Source of the DNA: Paraburkholderia fungorum | GTDB lineage: Bacteria; Pseudomonadota; Gammaproteobacteria; Burkholderiales; Burkholderiaceae | Assembly: GCF_902833645.1 (NCBI RefSeq) | Contig: NZ_CADFGE010000011.1 | Coordinates: 248,001-312,000 of the forward strand | Reading direction: 5' to 3' | DNA length: 64,000 nt | Shown here: piece after piece, positions 60,867 through 64,000 of the stretch | Layout: every line of letters starts with the position of its first letter | How positions within the stretch are numbered: position 1 is the stretch's first letter | The notes under the pieces: model-generated | Told to the model about the DNA's origin: nothing | Databases searched by the model: none | The model's input: the letters and a program-made list of their open reading frames with translations, nothing else | Made by a program: the position numbers and the translations under genes

Positions 60867-63800
60867 GCACCCCGCATGAAGAAGGACGCTTCAACCTGTC
60901 CGCATGGGCGCTGCGCCACCAGGCGCTAGTTGTCTTCCTGATCGCGCTCGCGACCGCCTTCGGCGTTCTCGCCTATACCCGTCTCGCCCAATCCGAAGAC
61001 CCGCCCTTCACGTTCCGCGTGATGGTGATCCGCACCTTCTGGCCCGGCGCGACCGCGCGCCAGGTCCAGGAACAGGTCACCGACCGCATCGGCCGCAAAC
61101 TGCAGGAAACGCCCGCCATCGATTTCGTGCGCAGTTACTCGCGCCCCGGCGAATCGCTGATGTTTTTCTCGATGAAAGACTCGGCACCGGTCAAGGACGT
61201 GCCCGAAACCTGGTATCAGGTGCGCAAGAAAGTCGGCGATATCGCGGCGACCCTGCCGCCCGGTATTCAGGGTCCGTTTTTCAACGACGAATTCGGCGAC
61301 GTCTACACCAACATCTATACCCTCGAAGGCGACGGCTTTTCCGCCGCGCAACTGCACGATTACGCCGACCAGTTGCGCACGGTGCTGCTGCGCGTGCCGG
61401 GTGTCGGCAAAGTCGACTACTTCGGCGATCCGGATCAGCACATCTACATCGAGATCACCAACACGCAACTCACGCGCCTCGGCATCTCGCCGCAGCAACT
61501 GGGTCAGGCGATCAATTCGCAAAACAGCATCTCGCCGGCGGGCACGCTGACCACCACCGACGACCGCGTGTTCGTGCGTCCCAGCGGCCAGTTCAAGGAC
61601 GTCAATGCGCTCGCCGACACGCTGATCCGCATCAACAACCGCTCGTTCCGTCTCGGCGACATCGCGACCATCAAGCGCGGTTACGACGATCCGGTCGCCA
61701 CGCAAATGCGCTCGGGCGGCAAGGCGGTGCTCGGCATCGGCATCACGATGCAGCCGGGCGGCGACGTGATCCGTCTGGGCAAAGCGCTCGACCAGCAGAT
61801 GGGCAATCTGCGCGGCTACCTGCCCGCCGGCTTGCATCTGGTCGAAGTGTCGAGCATGCCGAACGCGGTCGCCCGTTCCGTCGACGATTTTCTCGAAGCC
61901 GTCGCCGAGGCGATTGCGATCGTGCTGGTGGTCAGCCTGCTGTCGTTGGGCGTGCGCACCGGCATGGTGGTCGTGATCTCGATACCGGTCGTGCTGGCCG
62001 TCACGGCGCTGTGCATGTATCTGTTCGACATCGGGCTGCACAAGGTGTCGCTGGGCACGCTGGTGCTTGCTTTGGGGCTATTGGTGGACGACGCGATCAT
62101 CGCGGTCGAGATGATGTCGGTGAAACTCGAGCAAGGCTGGACCCGCACGCGCGCCGCCGCGTTTGCTTACACCAGCACCGCCTTTCCGATGCTGACCGGG
62201 ACGCTCGTGACTGTGTCCGGTTTCCTGCCGATCGCGTTGGCGAAGTCGAGCACCGGTGAATACACCCGTTCGATTTTCGAGGTGTCGGCGATCGCGCTGA
62301 TCGCATCGTGGCTCGCGGCCGTGGTGCTGATTCCGCTGCTCGGCTATCACATGCTGCCGGAACGCAAGCGCCAGGCACACGAAGCGGAGGACCACGAGCA
62401 CGACATCTACGACACGCGTTTCTATACGCGGCTGCGTGGCTGGATCGGCTGGTGCATCGAGCGGCGCTTCGTCGTGCTGGCCATTACCGTCATGCTGTTC
62501 GTTCTGGCAATGGCAGGCTTCACGCTGGTGCCGCAGCAGTTCTTCCCGAGCTCGGACCGTCCCGAGTTGCTGGTGGACGTCCGCTTGCCGGAAGGCGCGT
62601 CTTTCCAAGCAACGTTGCGCCAGGCGGAGCGTCTGGAGAAAACCCTGGTGGGCCGTCCGGAAATCGATCATACGGTGGACTTCGTCGGCACCGGCGCGCC
62701 GCGTTTCTATCTGCCGCTCGACCAGCAATTGCCGCAACCGAATTTCGCGCAGTTCGTGATCACGGCGAAATCCGTGAAGGATCGCGAGAAGCTCGCGCAA
62801 TGGCTCGAACCGGAATTGCGCAACAATTTTCCGGCAATCCGCACCCGCCTGTCGCGCCTCGAGAACGGGCCGCCGGTCGGCTATCCGGTGCAATTCCGCG
62901 TGAGCGGCGACGATATCGCCACGGTACGCTCGATCGCCGAACGCGTTGCCGCAACCCTGCGCGCCGACGCGGGCACCCGCAACGTCCAGTTCGACTGGGA
63001 CGAGCCTGCCGAGCGCTCGGTGCGCTTCGAGGTCGATCAGAAGAAGGCCCGTGAGCTCGGCGTGAGCTCGGAAGACATCTCGAGCTTCCTCGCCATGACG
63101 CTCTCCGGCTACACCGTTACGCAGTATCGCGAGCGCGACAAGCTGATCAGCGTCGATCTGCGCGCGCCCAAAGCGGAACGCGTCGACCCGTCGAAGCTCG
63201 TCACGCTGGCCATGCCGACGCCCAACGGCCCCGTGCCGCTCGGCACACTCGGTCATCTGCGCAACGACCTCGAATACGGGGTGATCTGGGAACGCGACCG
63301 GCAACCCACCATCACCGTGCAGTCCGACGTCGCTCCGGGCGCGCAAGGGATCGACGTCACCCACGCGGTCGACAAGGCACTCGGCCCGATTCGCGCCACG
63401 CTGCCGGTCGGCTACCGGATTGAAATCGGCGGCTCGGTCGAGGAAAGCGGCAAGGGGCAAACATCGATCAATGCGCAGATGCCGATCATGATCATCGCCG
63501 TGCTGACGCTCCTGATGATCCAGTTGCAAAGTTTCGCGCGTGTGTTGATGGTCGTGCTGACCGCACCGCTCGGTCTGATCGGCGTGGTCGCTACGCTGCT
63601 GCTGTTCGGTCAGCCATTCGGCTTCGTCGCGATGCTCGGGGTGATCGCGATGTTCGGCATCATCATGCGCAACTCGGTGATTCTGGTCGATCAGATCGAG
63701 CAGGATATTGCAGCGGGACACAAGCGCTTCGACGCGATCGTCGGCGCGACCGTGCGACGCTTCCGGCCGATTACGCTCACCGCGGCAGCCGCCGTGCTCG

Positions 63801-63985
63801 CGCTGATTCCGCTGTTGCGCTCCAACTTCTTCGGCCCGATGGCCACTGCGCTGATGGGCGGCATTACGAGCGCGACCATCCTTACGCTGTTCTATCTGCC
63901 GGCCCTGTACGCCATGTCGTTCAGGGTGCGCAGCGACGAGCGCGAGCCGCCGGCGCCCTCTGGCGCGACGCATACGGGGAACTGA
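60863..63985 (+). CDS. RND-family efflux transporter
   Basis: A 1040-residue inner-membrane pump with 12 membrane helices and two large periplasmic loops. The start of MSTPHEEGRFNLSAWALRHQALVVFL (in pieces) and the proton-relay Asp pair in helix 4 (LGLLVDDAIIAVEMM) are intact. It resembles the TriC/VexF-like HAE1 branch rather than AcrB, judged by its N-terminus, which lacks the usual FFIDRPIF motif. Its ATG overlaps the adaptor stop (ATGA). Confidence 0.92.
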   Translation: MSTPHEEGRFNLSAWALRHQALVVFLIALATAFGVLAYTRLAQSEDPPFTFRVMVIRTFWPGATARQVQEQVTDRIGRKLQETPAIDFVRSYSRPGESLMFFSMKDSAPVKDVPETWYQVRKKVGDIAATLPPGIQGPFFNDEFGDVYTNIYTLEGDGFSAAQLHDYADQLRTVLLRVPGVGKVDYFGDPDQHIYIEITNTQLTRLGISPQQLGQAINSQNSISPAGTLTTTDDRVFVRPSGQFKDVNALADTLIRINNRSFRLGDIATIKRGYDDPVATQMRSGGKAVLGIGITMQPGGDVIRLGKALDQQMGNLRGYLPAGLHLVEVSSMPNAVARSVDDFLEAVAEAIAIVLVVSLLSLGVRTGMVVVISIPVVLAVTALCMYLFDIGLHKVSLGTLVLALGLLVDDAIIAVEMMSVKLEQGWTRTRAAAFAYTSTAFPMLTGTLVTVSGFLPIALAKSSTGEYTRSIFEVSAIALIASWLAAVVLIPLLGYHMLPERKRQAHEAEDHEHDIYDTRFYTRLRGWIGWCIERRFVVLAITVMLFVLAMAGFTLVPQQFFPSSDRPELLVDVRLPEGASFQATLRQAERLEKTLVGRPEIDHTVDFVGTGAPRFYLPLDQQLPQPNFAQFVITAKSVKDREKLAQWLEPELRNNFPAIRTRLSRLENGPPVGYPVQFRVSGDDIATVRSIAERVAATLRADAGTRNVQFDWDEPAERSVRFEVDQKKARELGVSSEDISSFLAMTLSGYTVTQYRERDKLISVDLRAPKAERVDPSKLVTLAMPTPNGPVPLGTLGHLRNDLEYGVIWERDRQPTITVQSDVAPGAQGIDVTHAVDKALGPIRATLPVGYRIEIGGSVEESGKGQTSINAQMPIMIIAVLTLLMIQLQSFARVLMVVLTAPLGLIGVVATLLLFGQPFGFVAMLGVIAMFGIIMRNSVILVDQIEQDIAAGHKRFDAIVGATVRRFRPITLTAAAAVLALIPLLRSNFFGPMATALMGGITSATILTLFYLPALYAMSFRVRSDEREPPAPSGATHTGN

Positions 63986-63989
63986 GATC

Positions 63990-64000
63990 ATGGCTAACTT
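63990..64000 (+). CDS. Start of a further gene, cut by the window edge
   Basis: An ATG at 63990 (MAN...) follows the pump stop by 4 bases, with GGGGAA 10-15 bases before it. The spacing suggests the next gene of the efflux operon, where an outer-membrane channel gene is often found, but only three codons are visible. Confidence 0.4.

Noticed and set aside
62078..63991. A 637-codon open frame on the minus strand opposite the RND pump gene
   Set aside because: It is rich in Arg, His, Glu and Gln in the manner of GC-rich antisense frames, has no domain, and lies entirely over a well-supported gene.

Overview
The window is GC-rich (arms of T/G- or A/C-rich DNA excepted), densely coded, and reads as a chromosome segment of a Burkholderiaceae bacterium, most likely Paraburkholderia. 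The reasons are the sulfate ABC operon divergent from lexA with tandem SOS boxes, a housekeeping nodIJ-type exporter pair, PtxS-controlled ketogluconate genes, DUF3022-like and DUF2795-like small proteins, and C/G-ending codons throughout. The species assignment is inference. No rRNA, tRNA, phage, integrase, IS transposase or CRISPR array was recognised.

Layout. 1-3191: sulfate uptake operon (sbp-cysT-cysW-cysA, minus strand; cysA runs off the window). 3507-5963: lexA with two SOS boxes, a small unknown gene, a DUF2939 protein, a universal stress protein. 6229-8048: nodI-nodJ-type ABC exporter. 8049-9061: repeat element A. 9062-14362 (minus): an apparent uptake-and-catabolism operon with an NMT1/SsuA-type binding protein, Rieske oxygenase, ATPase, permease and an 8-oxoguanine-deaminase-like amidohydrolase. 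15210-16337: a family 2 glycosyltransferase. 16366-18738: an amino-acid ABC transporter without an ATPase gene. 19053-20721: a small gene and an MHS-family symporter. 20903-21936: repeat element B. 21939-26999: the prkA-yeaH-spoVR stress operon. 27813-30694: a hydratase and a chemoreceptor. 30842-30926: a possible small transcript. 31139-33845: a collapsed ribose ABC locus (intact rbsR and rbsB around debris of rbsA and rbsC).

34213-42702: corA, a lipoprotein, an unlinked cydX overlapping a kinase-like ATPase, a lysine-dehydrogenase-like gene with an Lrp regulator, a LysR gene, a Spy-like protein, small unknowns and a YhfC-type membrane protease. 42763-48256 (minus): 2-ketogluconate operon kguE-kguK-kguT-kguD-ptxS with a perfect PtxS/LacI-type palindrome in front of kguE. 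48416-50551: a LysR gene divergent from yeiH. 50696-57101: glutathione transferase, CLC channel, C45-type hydrolase, small proteins, AraC regulator, cupin. 57162-64000: LysR, a small gene, and a TetR regulator divergent from an RND efflux adaptor and pump.

The most unusual signal is a pair of about 1-kb intergenic elements (A and B), present in opposite orientations. Each is built from two long imperfect inverted arms, each arm carries three local hairpins, and one copy has a 14-fold TTGTGC expansion at a spot where the other has a single unit. Other notable points are the unlinked cydX, the rbs locus reduced to binding protein plus repressor, the Rieske/deaminase purine-like operon, a terminator on the strand opposite all annotated genes at 30892-30926, and a duplicated near-perfect palindrome inside the ketogluconate operon.
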